From an uncultured Dokdonia sp. (GTDB lineage: Bacteria > Bacteroidota > Bacteroidia > Flavobacteriales > Flavobacteriaceae), in the NCBI RefSeq assembly GCF_937910895.1, contig NZ_CALEMI010000075.1:1-59038 (forward strand): a DNA stretch of 59,038 bases, given 5' to 3'. The notes beneath the pieces were generated by a model. The model was given only the letters and a program-made list of their open reading frames with translations, made no database searches and had not been told where the DNA came from. A program made the translations under genes and the position numbers. Within the stretch, counting starts at the first letter, position 1. Each line of letters starts with the position of its first letter. This document shows, piece by piece, positions 37,791-49,500 of the stretch.

Positions 37791-40700
37791 CTATATAGGT
37801 GCTATAAGTGCTATAAAATCTTCTATACGTTGTCTTGTGTAATCGGCTAATGATTCATTTTCCAAACATTGCATTAAGAACTCTCTTAGAGTACCTTCAA
37901 GCTTGTCTGGTTCTGGATCGCCTACATCAAATTTTGTATTTTGAAGTGTACCGAGAGCTGTTTTAATAGCATCCATAATTGGATTTAAAGTAGCCATATC
38001 TGCTTCTGTTAAATCTTTTTGACAGTGAAGAATATGAATTATGAGTCTAATTTGTACCCTCAAGTATTTTGTAAAAAATTCAATGGCATCAGGTTTACTT
38101 TCTTGCAATAATCTATTAGCTGTCTCTTCAATAGTGTTAGATAACATTTCGTCTAGCTGTCCATTATTATCACCTGCAATATATTTGCTTATTTCTGCAA
38201 TAACGGTTCCGTAGGCTTGTTTGGTAGGACGAACTACAAAATCACCAATTTCTCCATCTGGGATAGGATCATTTTGTATCGTTATCCCATCAGTTCTAAT
38301 CCCTATGTCTACTACCTCATTACAATTTCTAGGTTCTCCATTACTTAGGATTACAATGACTTCTGTTACATCCGTTGTAAAATCATCACAACTATTACCA
38401 GAGACTGTTAATACTGCATTTACAGAAAAGGTGTTGGATTCTATTTGTTCTGCAGTTAGCGTAAATGGCACAGAAGGATTTTCTTCTTCAACTTTTGGTC
38501 TTCCTTCAAATTCCCAGATTAATGTTGTACCAGGATACAAACTTGTATTGTAATTTACAGCTGTAAATGTGATGGTAATTTCTTCCTGACCATCAACTAG
38601 TTGAATGTTTGTAGGTGACCAATTAAAATTGATGTTTACAGGCTTTCTTCGTACAATTAAGGTTTCTGAAACAGTAGGATCTTCATTTACAACAAATCGG
38701 ATAGGTGTATTAAACCTATTGAAAGCAGTAGTAAGTCGTATTGTTTTTGCTGTACGGTTAATAGAAATACCTGTGGCGTTACCTTCTACTGAAATATCTG
38801 TATTTGGAGATAGTGTATATTCAGTTACAACAGAACTTGTTCCAGCCTCAAAACAAACGTCATTATTCCCTAAATTAAACGTAATATCTGGATCTGTAAT
38901 TTCTATAGTTATTGTTTCTGTTGGCACTGTCACCGCTTCGCAAGAAGAAGTAGTTAGGACAAGTGATACACCAAAAGATACAGGTCCTGATGGATTGGCT
39001 GGTATGGTGTATTGATGTGAGGGATTTAACTCATTGGAGTTTGTTCCGTCTCCAAAATTCCAATTAGGTGTCACTTCCGTTTGTTGTTGATCTGTAAGTT
39101 CTTCAACAGAGAAATTTACTGTGACTGTTGTGGTTCCTCTTTCTACAGAAATTGGATTTGGAGACCAATTTATAACAGCATTTGTAGGACGCTCTCTTAC
39201 GATTAATTCTTGTCCATCTATTACTTCACCGTCTATAACAAATCGTATAGGTGTTCCGTAGGAATTAAATTGGTTGTACTGTATGTTTATAGTGTCAGTT
39301 AATACCGAAACTCCTGGAATATTACCTTCAACGGTCATAGGAGCAATAGGAGTGACCTGAAACCCTACATCTACAAATCCTATTTCTTGATCAATACATA
39401 CTTCATTTTGATCTAGTTCAAGTGTATGATTTACATCCGTAATGGTGATATCTATATTTTTTCTAATCTGTACAAAGCCACACGGACCGCCTTCTATAGC
39501 GAGTACAACTGGGAATGTATGTGTTCCAGGTTCTAAATTTGAGGTGTTATATTCATGGGTTGTATCAATTTCACTAGAGAATTCTCCATCTCCAAAATCC
39601 CAGTTAAAGCCTAATTCTTCTTTTTGCTCATCTGTTAAACCTATCACTTCAAAAGTGATAAGAACTGTCTCTGTTCCTTCAGGCACAGATGGGTTTTCTG
39701 GTTCACAGGTAAAGTTTGCAAAATCCCCTTTATTTAAGATGGTTATCACAGGAGTGGCCTGCGCTTCTCCGTTTACCGAGAATGTAATAGGCGTATTGTA
39801 TGAAGAAAATAGTATAGGATTTATTAGTATGACACCATCAGGATCAATGCTGATTCCGTCTATCTCTCCATTTACCGTAACTGTAGCATTTTGGGGTTGT
39901 ACATTAAACGGTATTCTTAACTCTCGACCATCTTCCTCAGGATCTACACAACGTGGTAAATCATCTACAGTTAAACTTACAACAGGGTCTTGAAATGTAA
40001 TTCCTTCTAGGATTACTTCACTAGGACAAAGTTCATTAGTCACAGTAAGTCTTGGGAATACGGTATTATTTGGTACAATAGGAAGTGTGTAGGTGTGACT
40101 TACAATACCATCTGAATCGGGTCTTTCTTGAACAATTGGAGACTCATCTCCAAAATCCCAAGCAAATACACTATTTGCATTAACAGCAGTTCCAGATACT
40201 TCAAAAAATACTTCTACTTCAGTTCTTGCATCATTATAGATGAAATTTTCTTCTACGACCGTAACAATAGGTTGAGGTTTTTGATACACAGTAATAACCG
40301 CAGTTGTTTCCTCATCATTAACGGTAAATCTAAGGGCTGTTCCGTATAAACTTGGATCAAGAATCGTAGCGTCAAATACGTAAGCCCCTTCATCATTTTG
40401 AACGACTCCGCCAGAGATCTCTCCTTCTACAATCGCTTTTACTTCTCCATCTGTAGGAGATACTGTAAATGGAATTGGAGTCGTACTATCATCCAAACAA
40501 ATAAATGGTGTAGGAAGACTTAAAGATACAGGCTCTTTAGGAACAATAAAATTAATTGATGCACAATCAGAACAGCACAAGTACGGCAATGCAAAATCTG
40601 CAATGACTGTATTTCTTGTTGTTAAATTTCTTGTGATAATTTCATTTTCGTTAAAAAAGATCTTTTTATTCGTTTTTACAATTGCTGGGTCAGTAAATTG

Positions 40701-43553
40701 TATATAATTTTCTTCTTTTCTAATTTTTTGATCTAGTATATCTATAATAAGTTTTGTGTCTTTAGCTGTAGCTCTACATTTTTTTGATACACCAGCGATA
40801 CGCCAGATATTATTGAAAAAATCAGCGAGATTGGATACTGTTCTTTCAAGAGTTTCTCCAATCAGCACGATTTGATTTCTTATAATTCTAGTTTCTCTAG
40901 TAAGTTCGTTAAGAAATATAAACTGTGTACTTATTCTATCATCCCAAAGTTTGATAATACCTACGTTGTTATTAAAAGGATTATCAGTACGTTTATCTAT
41001 AGTGCGATCACCGATAGTTCTATCAATGGGGGTGTCATTAATAGGTTTGTCAATAATAATATCATCTACCCTTGGTTGTTCTACAAAGTTTAACTCCAAA
41101 CGTACGGGTTGATAGGCAGATCTGTCTTCTGCATCTTCTGTTAAGTATGCCATCACAAAAGTACCTCCTACAGGAACACCCGCGTAATGTCTAAGACCAG
41201 GATGTTTTTTAACAAACTCAGAGAGTTGTAGCTGTTTTATAATTTCTTGCTTTCTTGTTTCAATTTCATTGAGAAGAATCGTTAGCTTTTCTCCAGAACA
41301 GCATACAAATGAAAGTTGATTGATTAAGAGTCCTAAAATATCTTTTAATGTATCGTCTAGATCAATTGTTTGATAGGTGACTTTTAGAGCTCTTACAAGT
41401 CCACACACCTCTTCTAACGTTAGTTCATACGTATCAATATTGCCCGTATCAATTTCAGAAATAGATTGTGGTATTCTTTCAGAAAGGATATAGGTGACAG
41501 ATAAAAGGTCAACAACATCATTGTATATAAAATCACGAACCTCTGGTTTGGCAATCCATTCATCAGTAGAAAGGAATGCTTCTAATTTTGATTTTGTAGC
41601 ATTTTTAATATCATTTGCAGAGCCTTTTTTATTTTCTTCAATGGCCTCCTTCATGTAACGACCTATTGTTTTCTCTTCTACCGTGAGGCTTTCATCAATT
41701 ATATTTTTTTCATAGGATGTGCGTATTTGCTTAGCCACACGTAATTGTTCGTCAGTAGATAAAATACGTTGACTATCAACTTTAACAGTCTCTCTAGCGT
41801 TGACTTCTGAGACCTTATCTTTGATGATATCTTCGTTAGTTATTACTCTACCAATAACTTTTCTACCTTGTGTATATTCAACTTCTTTTATGTTTCCTCC
41901 CACTTTGTCAGTTGTAAATCCTGAGAAGAAACTAGCCATAGACGCCAGAATGCATTCCTGTTCAGTCGTCCATGCTTTTAATAGTACACTGAGGTCTTCA
42001 AACTCACAACGATACTCTCCTAATTCAATGTCTTTAGTAGTTGGATTGATAGACAATGCTTTTACATCAAAGCTTAACCCATATTCCTCTTTCAAAAAAA
42101 GCACTCGATCTAATGCATCTCTATATGATTTCCCTTGGATTCCTTCTATTCTTAAAAAGTTATAATTATCTATATCATAGAGAAGGGGTTTCTGAATAGA
42201 TAATGAAGAGGAAAGATTTGTTGTATGATAACTTAAATTGGAAGTTTGTATAAAATTTTGAAATTTATCAAAACTCCAATGATTTAAAAACTTGTCGGTT
42301 ACTTGGTAGTAAAAAGGGATTGTTTTACGACTCAATGCACCTTCTAGTGTTGATGGTGTTATTTTTATTTCCTCCCCTTTTTCTACCTTTAGGTAATTAT
42401 TTACTATATAGGATACCCTGCTTAATAAACTTTGTACACTTTTTAGGTTTGTGTCTTCATGACCAACGATAGGAGATTTGTAGAAACGATGTCTTAACGA
42501 TTTGTAATGTGTTTGACTCTCTTTTAATCTTCCTAATAATAAATGCTTAGGGAATGATCCAATGGAAGGGCAACAGTGTACATTAAGGTGCAAGAGTAAT
42601 TTTTTGATTTCTGTATAGGTATCTACCAGATCTTTTAACACGTCGTATCGATATTGAAAATCAGTAGGAACCGCAGAAGGGCTTATGTCAAAAAGTGATG
42701 AAATACTTGATGATATACTACTTTTTCCAAACTTTTGTAAGATGGCATCTAACCCAAGACCTAGGTCAGCCAATGTATCATTATCCTTTATAAGCTTATA
42801 ATAATTTTGCTTTAAAGTTATATAATCTTTTGTATTGTTATATGTAAGGATATCTCTTCGCACCCCTATTTCTGGTAAGGCAAGGTAATATTCATACCAG
42901 TCATGTTTGTTGTAAACAGGATCATATCCTGTAATGGTCTTTGCATCATCACTAGATACTAGTAATACACGTAACCTAGCCACTTGCTCTATGCCCTGAT
43001 TATCACAATCTAAAGCAGTACATAAATCACCTTGTTTAGGGTAGTTTTCTAAATATAATAACACAACCTTATCGTCCAATGTTGCTTGTGATAAAGTGTT
43101 TAAGTTAGCGTACGAAGTATTTGTGAGATCTATGTCTTCTCCTGGAAAAATCTCTAAGAGTTCTATTTGATCTTCACCACTAAAAAAAGGAGTGTATTTT
43201 GCATTACTATCCTCAAAATTTCTATAATGAGTATAGGTTTTAAAAGCATCTTGTACAAGCTGAAAACCTTGACTAATCACTTGTCCTTCAACAGGTTTTT
43301 TAGGCTCTACGAGCGCCAGTAAATCACCATCAGTAGTGACGCCGTATCCTTTGGTTATATAAATTTCTCTCTTAGAGGTATTGTATGTTACATCAAAGCC
43401 ACATACAATGCCAACACCACTTAAACTTATCCTAGATAAGTGATCTTGATCTTCAAAATATTCTAAGAATTGATTTAGTTGTCCTTTTGTCAGGACTTGA
43501 TTATCACTAAATTTACTATACTGAGTCGTTATGGTAGTTAGCTTTGTGTTCAT
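37791..43553 (-). CDS. Giant PKD-repeat eCIS protein, candidate tail fibre/adhesin
   Basis: A 1920-aa protein. The N-terminal ~200 residues (GVGIVCGFDVTYN, ITKGYGVTTDGDLL) and the middle (HPGLRHYAGVPVGGTFVMAYL, ~795) look like a structural module conserved in Bacteroidota eCIS clusters, as I recall. Residues ~1060-1740 alternate PKD-like domains (WDFGDE, WDFGDGEF, WNFGDGT, WEFEG) with beta domains carrying a conserved YGTPIRF/FNTPIRF motif. The C-terminal ~150 residues are helical. There is no signal peptide, as expected for a particle component. It lies between the Afp12-like and tape-measure genes, the position of the Afp13 fibre in the classical cluster. I therefore propose it is the host-recognition fibre or baseplate extension. 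This is inference from position and adhesive-type repeats. Confidence 0.65.
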   Translation of the reverse strand: MNTKLTTITTQYSKFSDNQVLTKGQLNQFLEYFEDQDHLSRISLSGVGIVCGFDVTYNTSKREIYITKGYGVTTDGDLLALVEPKKPVEGQVISQGFQLVQDAFKTYTHYRNFEDSNAKYTPFFSGEDQIELLEIFPGEDIDLTNTSYANLNTLSQATLDDKVVLLYLENYPKQGDLCTALDCDNQGIEQVARLRVLLVSSDDAKTITGYDPVYNKHDWYEYYLALPEIGVRRDILTYNNTKDYITLKQNYYKLIKDNDTLADLGLGLDAILQKFGKSSISSSISSLFDISPSAVPTDFQYRYDVLKDLVDTYTEIKKLLLHLNVHCCPSIGSFPKHLLLGRLKESQTHYKSLRHRFYKSPIVGHEDTNLKSVQSLLSRVSYIVNNYLKVEKGEEIKITPSTLEGALSRKTIPFYYQVTDKFLNHWSFDKFQNFIQTSNLSYHTTNLSSSLSIQKPLLYDIDNYNFLRIEGIQGKSYRDALDRVLFLKEEYGLSFDVKALSINPTTKDIELGEYRCEFEDLSVLLKAWTTEQECILASMASFFSGFTTDKVGGNIKEVEYTQGRKVIGRVITNEDIIKDKVSEVNARETVKVDSQRILSTDEQLRVAKQIRTSYEKNIIDESLTVEEKTIGRYMKEAIEENKKGSANDIKNATKSKLEAFLSTDEWIAKPEVRDFIYNDVVDLLSVTYILSERIPQSISEIDTGNIDTYELTLEEVCGLVRALKVTYQTIDLDDTLKDILGLLINQLSFVCCSGEKLTILLNEIETRKQEIIKQLQLSEFVKKHPGLRHYAGVPVGGTFVMAYLTEDAEDRSAYQPVRLELNFVEQPRVDDIIIDKPINDTPIDRTIGDRTIDKRTDNPFNNNVGIIKLWDDRISTQFIFLNELTRETRIIRNQIVLIGETLERTVSNLADFFNNIWRIAGVSKKCRATAKDTKLIIDILDQKIRKEENYIQFTDPAIVKTNKKIFFNENEIITRNLTTRNTVIADFALPYLCCSDCASINFIVPKEPVSLSLPTPFICLDDSTTPIPFTVSPTDGEVKAIVEGEISGGVVQNDEGAYVFDATILDPSLYGTALRFTVNDEETTAVITVYQKPQPIVTVVEENFIYNDARTEVEVFFEVSGTAVNANSVFAWDFGDESPIVQERPDSDGIVSHTYTLPIVPNNTVFPRLTVTNELCPSEVILEGITFQDPVVSLTVDDLPRCVDPEEDGRELRIPFNVQPQNATVTVNGEIDGISIDPDGVILINPILFSSYNTPITFSVNGEAQATPVITILNKGDFANFTCEPENPSVPEGTETVLITFEVIGLTDEQKEELGFNWDFGDGEFSSEIDTTHEYNTSNLEPGTHTFPVVLAIEGGPCGFVQIRKNIDITITDVNHTLELDQNEVCIDQEIGFVDVGFQVTPIAPMTVEGNIPGVSVLTDTINIQYNQFNSYGTPIRFVIDGEVIDGQELIVRERPTNAVINWSPNPISVERGTTTVTVNFSVEELTDQQQTEVTPNWNFGDGTNSNELNPSHQYTIPANPSGPVSFGVSLVLTTSSCEAVTVPTETITIEITDPDITFNLGNNDVCFEAGTSSVVTEYTLSPNTDISVEGNATGISINRTAKTIRLTTAFNRFNTPIRFVVNEDPTVSETLIVRRKPVNINFNWSPTNIQLVDGQEEITITFTAVNYNTSLYPGTTLIWEFEGRPKVEEENPSVPFTLTAEQIESNTFSVNAVLTVSGNSCDDFTTDVTEVIVILSNGEPRNCNEVVDIGIRTDGITIQNDPIPDGEIGDFVVRPTKQAYGTVIAEISKYIAGDNNGQLDEMLSNTIEETANRLLQESKPDAIEFFTKYLRVQIRLIIHILHCQKDLTEADMATLNPIMDAIKTALGTLQNTKFDVGDPEPDKLEGTLREFLMQCLENESLADYTRQRIEDFIALIAPI

Positions 43554-43564
43554 CCTAATATTTT

Positions 43565-46561
43565 TTATAGTGTTCCTATATTTGTTTGTCCTAATATAAT
43601 TTTACCTTCTAATTCATCACTTTCATCATCACAGTCTAAAAGGCGCCCTACAGGATAAATCGTATTTAGATCTCCTATAGCTTTTATGAGTCCTTCCAGT
43701 TCTGCGGGTTGTTTATCTTCTAATGATGTCTTTGCAAAAAGGTAGGCTTTGTAGTGCTTCTCAAAGGCTACGAGATCATTTGTTTGACCTTCGAGACTCT
43801 GTAAATATTCCATCTTTCTTTTTTCAATAAGAATAGATATTTGTGTTTTTTGTGCTTCCAGAGCAGCTATTTGTGCTGCCATATCTGTAGCAGGAGGTAT
43901 TTCGTTTTCTAATTGTGATATCTCTTCGTCTATTTGTTGTAAAGCAGTAGTTTCTTCATTTTCTAATTGTTGTAGATATTGCTCTTTGATATTTTCTAAG
44001 TCATTTTCACGATGCCCTATCCAGCAGATTTTAGGAAGTATATGTGCTGGCAACTCTTCTTTTATGATATTTTCCATGTAATTTCTAAAATCGGGATTAG
44101 AAAATCGATACGTATATCCAGGAATCACAATACTCACTCGATATGAATAAGGATCAATACCGCAATCATCTTCACAATTATCAGTACAAATAGGGAGGAA
44201 GGGTGGTTTAAATTCTTCTTCAATTTCTTCTGATACTTCAACTTCTTCTTCGCTTTCTCCTAAAATTTCTTCTTCTTCTTCTTCTGGAAATTCAGGACGT
44301 AACAAAATATGCTCTACAAGAAAAATACCTTCTTCTGTAAATTTGAACTTCATAAAATAAATAATACTCAAAATGGCATTCTTAATTTCAGTAGCTGTAT
44401 TGTAATATTTAAACTGTTTTGCTACGATATAATCCTTACTGTTTTCAGGTTGTTCAAGGTTAATAACATCAAAAGAATACTTGCCACTGTCAGAGATGTG
44501 AATTCGTATATTTCCTACAATAGCCTCATCTATAATACCATCTATATCTAAGTCCTGCACATCTTTTTCAGGAGTTTGTATGATTTGTAACACGGCAAAA
44601 TATAATTCCTTATTAGCTTCCGAGATCGTTTTGTACTCTTCAGTTGCAGACAAGATTATATTTTTATTCTCATCCTTTATTCGCCATCTAAAAACAGTTT
44701 TTAAATCTGCGTTTTCCAATGAATATACATCTACAAAAGAAGTACTTAGCGTCCTTCTATTATAGTTTTTTATGCCTACCAAGCGAGAGATTCTTTTTTG
44801 AACACCAGAAATATTATCAGTGTTCCATAAGTTCTTTTTTGGTTGATGGTAGTAATTAAAAGCACAACCTCTTTCTGAACTTATAGCGATATAATCATTT
44901 AAAAACTCTTTTTTATTTGTTAGCACAATTTCATCGGTAGCGGTGCCAAACAACGCTTTCATTAAGAAGCTATAGTCTCCAAATTTTTCTGCAAAACGAG
45001 CTAATAAATGATCTATTATTTTATTTCTACGCGCTATAGTATCATCTTGTTGCCCAAAAAGAAGGGTTGTTAATTCGTCATTATTTGCATCTGTAGGGAG
45101 TGTAGGATATTCTTTTACGAGATCATCAAAATCTTTAATATCTTCTATCACTTGCGTGAAATACGTTTTATCCAGCCCCCCGTTGATAGACAGTAATTGT
45201 CTTACATTGCCTAGATGCTTAAAATAACTAGCGAGTATCTTATCAAAGAAAAGAAGATATCCTTTTAATTGTTTCGCTTGTGATTTTCTTTCGTTGGTCG
45301 CTCTTGCAGAAAGACCAGATTGACCTATGCCATAGGTCTCTGGAAAATCATTTTGTATGGTTGTATAACTTTCAGGAGCGAGATAAGTGCTCTCAGGAAA
45401 ATCAAGATCTCTTTCATCTTTAGGCACTTCATTTTCACGTTGCGCATCTTCTTTTAATTGCTCTATGTAAAGAGCAACCTGTGTCTGATTGATATTTAAC
45501 GGAAGTACTCCTTTGTTATAACTAAAAACACTTTGATCACATAAAATAGGCTTTGTGTCTTCAGGAATACAGATTAACCATTCATTTTCTAACGCCTCAC
45601 CAGTCCCACAATTTCCTATAGAAATATCATTTATGTGCTTCACACCTTCTATATTCATGATCAATTTCATAAGATCAGATAAGCGAACTTCACTACGTAG
45701 ATCGGCTTCTTTTAATTCTTGAGAATCAATAAATCCGTTATCTAGTATAAATGGACCATCAAAAATCTCATCTGGTGTATACCCTTTATCAAGCATTTGC
45801 TTAATAGAGTAAAAGCGGAGCGTTGTAGAAAAATATTCATTGATAGCCGTTAAAATCTTTGCATGTATCAACTCCTCATCCGCTTCTGTCATCACTTCTA
45901 CACTAGCACACACTGAAATGGGTTTTGTAGGAACTGGTTTTATGTCTATAAGATCCTCACATAGATTTCTGTTCTTATGATATTTTTCAAGAATAATATC
46001 TTTGATCTTTTGAATTTCTATGTCCTTTTCTTCTTTGGTTAACGTATCGTCAATTCCTTCAAAGTCAACTAAAAGCGTGTATAGTCCTTTTAAATCATAT
46101 TGTCTTTGAAACTCATCAGCTAGCCCAGAAAATATGGTTTCTTCATACGATAGAATATCATTTTTACAATCGGCATATACAGTCTGTTTAGCAATTCGTA
46201 GCCAGCAGTTTCTAACCCCCTCTAGATCAATAAATAATTTTCTATAATCGTCTTCTGTAACTGCTTTCGTAGGAAAGATATCTGAAGCTCTGTAAAATTG
46301 AGTTGAGAGTTGCTCACTATTATTTTCTGATGCTAATAAGTTTTGAATAGGAAGATCAATACGCATTCCTAAATCGGTAATGGCATAACACAACATCTCT
46401 AGCATGGTAATACCAGGATCATGAGAATTGAAATCAGTCCATAGACTTCCTCCTAACTCTTCTATATATTGAATCCCTAATTTCCGTAAATAATGAAAAT
46501 CTAAGTCGTCATTTGTGGCAACATTCTTTGGGATGGCGGTATGTGTATTTGTTACTGACAT
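43565..46561 (-). CDS. eCIS baseplate wedge protein (Afp12-like)
   Basis: A 998-aa baseplate component. Near the N-terminus it carries LWTDFNSHDPGITMLEML and CYAITDLGMR (~40-70), typical of the gpJ-like wedge proteins of eCIS and related phage tails. Most of the rest is globular. A strongly acidic stretch (~770-800; runs of Glu) is followed by a Cys-containing motif (CTDNCEDDCG) that might bind a metal. The C-terminus is a coiled coil (~880-940). Its start overlaps the stop of the upstream Afp11-like gene by 10 bp, so the two wedge proteins are probably made in step. Confidence 0.8.
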   Translation of the reverse strand: MSVTNTHTAIPKNVATNDDLDFHYLRKLGIQYIEELGGSLWTDFNSHDPGITMLEMLCYAITDLGMRIDLPIQNLLASENNSEQLSTQFYRASDIFPTKAVTEDDYRKLFIDLEGVRNCWLRIAKQTVYADCKNDILSYEETIFSGLADEFQRQYDLKGLYTLLVDFEGIDDTLTKEEKDIEIQKIKDIILEKYHKNRNLCEDLIDIKPVPTKPISVCASVEVMTEADEELIHAKILTAINEYFSTTLRFYSIKQMLDKGYTPDEIFDGPFILDNGFIDSQELKEADLRSEVRLSDLMKLIMNIEGVKHINDISIGNCGTGEALENEWLICIPEDTKPILCDQSVFSYNKGVLPLNINQTQVALYIEQLKEDAQRENEVPKDERDLDFPESTYLAPESYTTIQNDFPETYGIGQSGLSARATNERKSQAKQLKGYLLFFDKILASYFKHLGNVRQLLSINGGLDKTYFTQVIEDIKDFDDLVKEYPTLPTDANNDELTTLLFGQQDDTIARRNKIIDHLLARFAEKFGDYSFLMKALFGTATDEIVLTNKKEFLNDYIAISSERGCAFNYYHQPKKNLWNTDNISGVQKRISRLVGIKNYNRRTLSTSFVDVYSLENADLKTVFRWRIKDENKNIILSATEEYKTISEANKELYFAVLQIIQTPEKDVQDLDIDGIIDEAIVGNIRIHISDSGKYSFDVINLEQPENSKDYIVAKQFKYYNTATEIKNAILSIIYFMKFKFTEEGIFLVEHILLRPEFPEEEEEEILGESEEEVEVSEEIEEEFKPPFLPICTDNCEDDCGIDPYSYRVSIVIPGYTYRFSNPDFRNYMENIIKEELPAHILPKICWIGHRENDLENIKEQYLQQLENEETTALQQIDEEISQLENEIPPATDMAAQIAALEAQKTQISILIEKRKMEYLQSLEGQTNDLVAFEKHYKAYLFAKTSLEDKQPAELEGLIKAIGDLNTIYPVGRLLDCDDESDELEGKIILGQTNIGTL

Positions 46562-49500
46562 ATTAGTTTTTCTTGTGCTTTTTTGTCTTTACAAGGCGTC
46601 AAGACAGTACTTATGTTATGTGACTTTGCAGACACCAAAATAGATCTTGGATTAGAAGGTGTTACCACATTCCCCATGACGACACCGTCCTTTTGGACCA
46701 CCACATTTTGTAAATAATCTACATAAGACAGTTTTTCTATATAATCAATTAAAATACTCTTGTGTAAATCAATTCCGAAACCCACTTCTTGGTTGGTGTC
46801 AAATGCCCATGGCGAAAGAAATTTTATAATATCTTCTTCCAATTGCTTCATATAAAAGCGCTCATCATATCCTTTTAAAAATTCAACTTCCAATGTGACA
46901 GCAACCTCTTCATATTTTGGATTCATCACATCTGCAGTGACTTGTGATGTGTTATGCTGATTGATAAAGGATTTGATCTTAGTAATCAATCCTTTACTTA
47001 CGCGAGGCTGATAGATATCAAAAACATTTTTGTTGACACTATCGGGTATTACCACTAACGTCACGTGTCCAGCAGCTACATAGTTGTCTTTGGTCGTATC
47101 ATTCTCATCTTTTATAAGCGTGTGATTTAAACACTTTACTTTAAAAACCTCTGGAAATTCTTGAAGTATTAAATGTTCATAATCCCATAGCGTAATAGCT
47201 CTATTTTTATGTCTCAAACGCTCACTAATTCTTCGATAGAAGCGTGTATCAGATTCTTCAGGGATACCGTTAAAAGAAGAATAAGGTTGAGTGACTCCCT
47301 TAACTTGTGGAATACGAGTAATCAATTTTTTGATGGTGCCTGCCTCTAATCCATTTTCAAGATGTGATAATTCATTTCCCCGATCTTCAAAAGTGGCGCG
47401 TACCGCTTGTGTATGGATATTAATCGCTTTACATACCGCATCATACGCTTTATGCATTTTTGCACGTATCCAAATATATCCTTCTGGTAGTCGGGTATTA
47501 TCTTGTGTTGCCTGTCTAGGAATGGCAAACTTAATAATCCCAGAATTTAAGAAGTTATCTGTGTTATTAGAAAGAATATCATTCGTAAGGCTCTTCCATT
47601 TGTTATCACATAAAACAGCCCATTGGATTTCTTCTCGTTCTGCAAAAGAAGCTACTTGAGGATTTTCACTTCCTTCCAATACTTGAATAAGAAGCGCTAT
47701 GTTTTGTTGTACTTGCGCATCTTTTAACCCAATAAACAACTCTCCACCATCACAATACCTCGGAACGAGATATGAATGAATATTTGCAGTATCATACACA
47801 TCTTTTATTCCTTTTTGATACTTTTTTACTTTCAAGTAATTATGTTCTTCACACTGACCAAAAGGATGGATATGAAAGAGTTTAATTCTTTCCTGCGTAT
47901 AGGTTTCTTTTTGATTTAATACGGTAATTGGAGTGACTTCATCTATAGGCAATATCTGTGATTGTATTTGTCTAGTTTCTTCGGCAGTATAGCTTATGGT
48001 AATATTTTCGGCTATAGGTGTGTAAGGTGGGTTAGGAATATTCCCCTCTGTCGTTGTGATGCTTATCACTGGAGCGCCATCTTCAATAGTAGCAGAACTT
48101 GTCACATTTCCTATTAAGGCAGAAGCATATAGTTTAGGAAATAAGTCATGTAAAAAAGAAGTGTTCAAACGTAAACGTATAGGTCCAGTCTTGTCTATCT
48201 CAAAGTTTTGATTATCTATAGTAACTTCACATTGATAGGTTATTGGAGTATCTGCTGCATCCTCCAAAGGATCTCCTGTAGTTTCAAACAGTATCTGAGC
48301 GCTATTACCAACAGGAGTCCAGTTTTCTTTATGTAAAACTTCTCTTGTGGCGGTAAAATAGGTTTCATCTGTTACAATACGACCCTCTCCAGTTTCGCCA
48401 GGAATCGCATTTTGTTTGTAGGCATCGTACCACACGGCAAAATCTTCTGGTGTATTTTTCCATGAAAAATGAACGGTAATATTTTTCCACGCTTTCGCGA
48501 AAGCTTCCTCATAATCAATGTAAAAATTAGACGCTTTGATCGGTTGTGGCGTAAAGGGGAAAAAGGGCTTGTTCGCTTTTAAAAGTCCGTTGTCATTTTC
48601 TATGTGAACAGACGAAGCTTCTTGTACATCTATTTCTACTTTTATACTGCTAAGAATTCTATTTACGGTCGCACGGTGAAACGAGACCCCTTCTGTTTTT
48701 GACGTGTCTATTAAAAAACGAACGACAGGAAATGTTGTATTGTATTTTTCTAATAAAAACACATCGTCATACGGTACAAAAGCAGGAATATCTTTAGATA
48801 ATTGAAAAGCAAGTATAAGTCGATTATTAGACTCCACCCTTGTACTCATATTTGTAATCGTATCGGTCGCTGTTTTTAGACCCATTGGTCCAATCCATTC
48901 TTCTAATCCACTTCCGTATATGGAGATAATATCTTCAAGAATAGCAGTGTTAAAATCGGTTAGTTGATGACCAGTTTCAATAGTTTCTGCTGCAAAATTT
49001 AAAGTGATTTGTACCGTTCGAGTTCCTTCTTTTAATAATAAGAGGGGAGAGGCAACTGCAAAACCTATTTCTGCATCTGGAAGTTCTGTAAACTTTTTTT
49101 CTTGAGACGTATATCCAAAAGGTAACCAATACGGCTCCTCTTCAGGAAGTGGTTCTTCAAACCCGTCTAAAGTATTAGCAACCGGACTAGCTTTGATCTC
49201 TTGAAGCGATACATCCTGATAAATCGTTTTTAAAGACGCGACTTTTGCCTGGTTTGCGATAAGCTCCTCATCGGTAGTATAAATCCGCTGATTGCCATTT
49301 ACATCTTGCTTTCCATTTAATTCGGTGTCATCAGTAATTAATTGTTCAACAGTTTTTTTAGCAAGCTCAAAAATAACGTGCACATTATCTGGTGTTGCAG
49401 CGAGTTTATCTACTTGTAAAATCCCTTTATAATAAAAATCTAAATGTCTCTTGGTAATTCCATTAAACCGCTCTTTAGATTGTTCTAATAATTTTAAAAA

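Noticed and set aside
44220-44290. GAA/TTC triplet-rich run as a slippage switch
   Set aside because: It is made of Glu codons; changes by triplets keep frame, and the run is interrupted, so no switch is supported.
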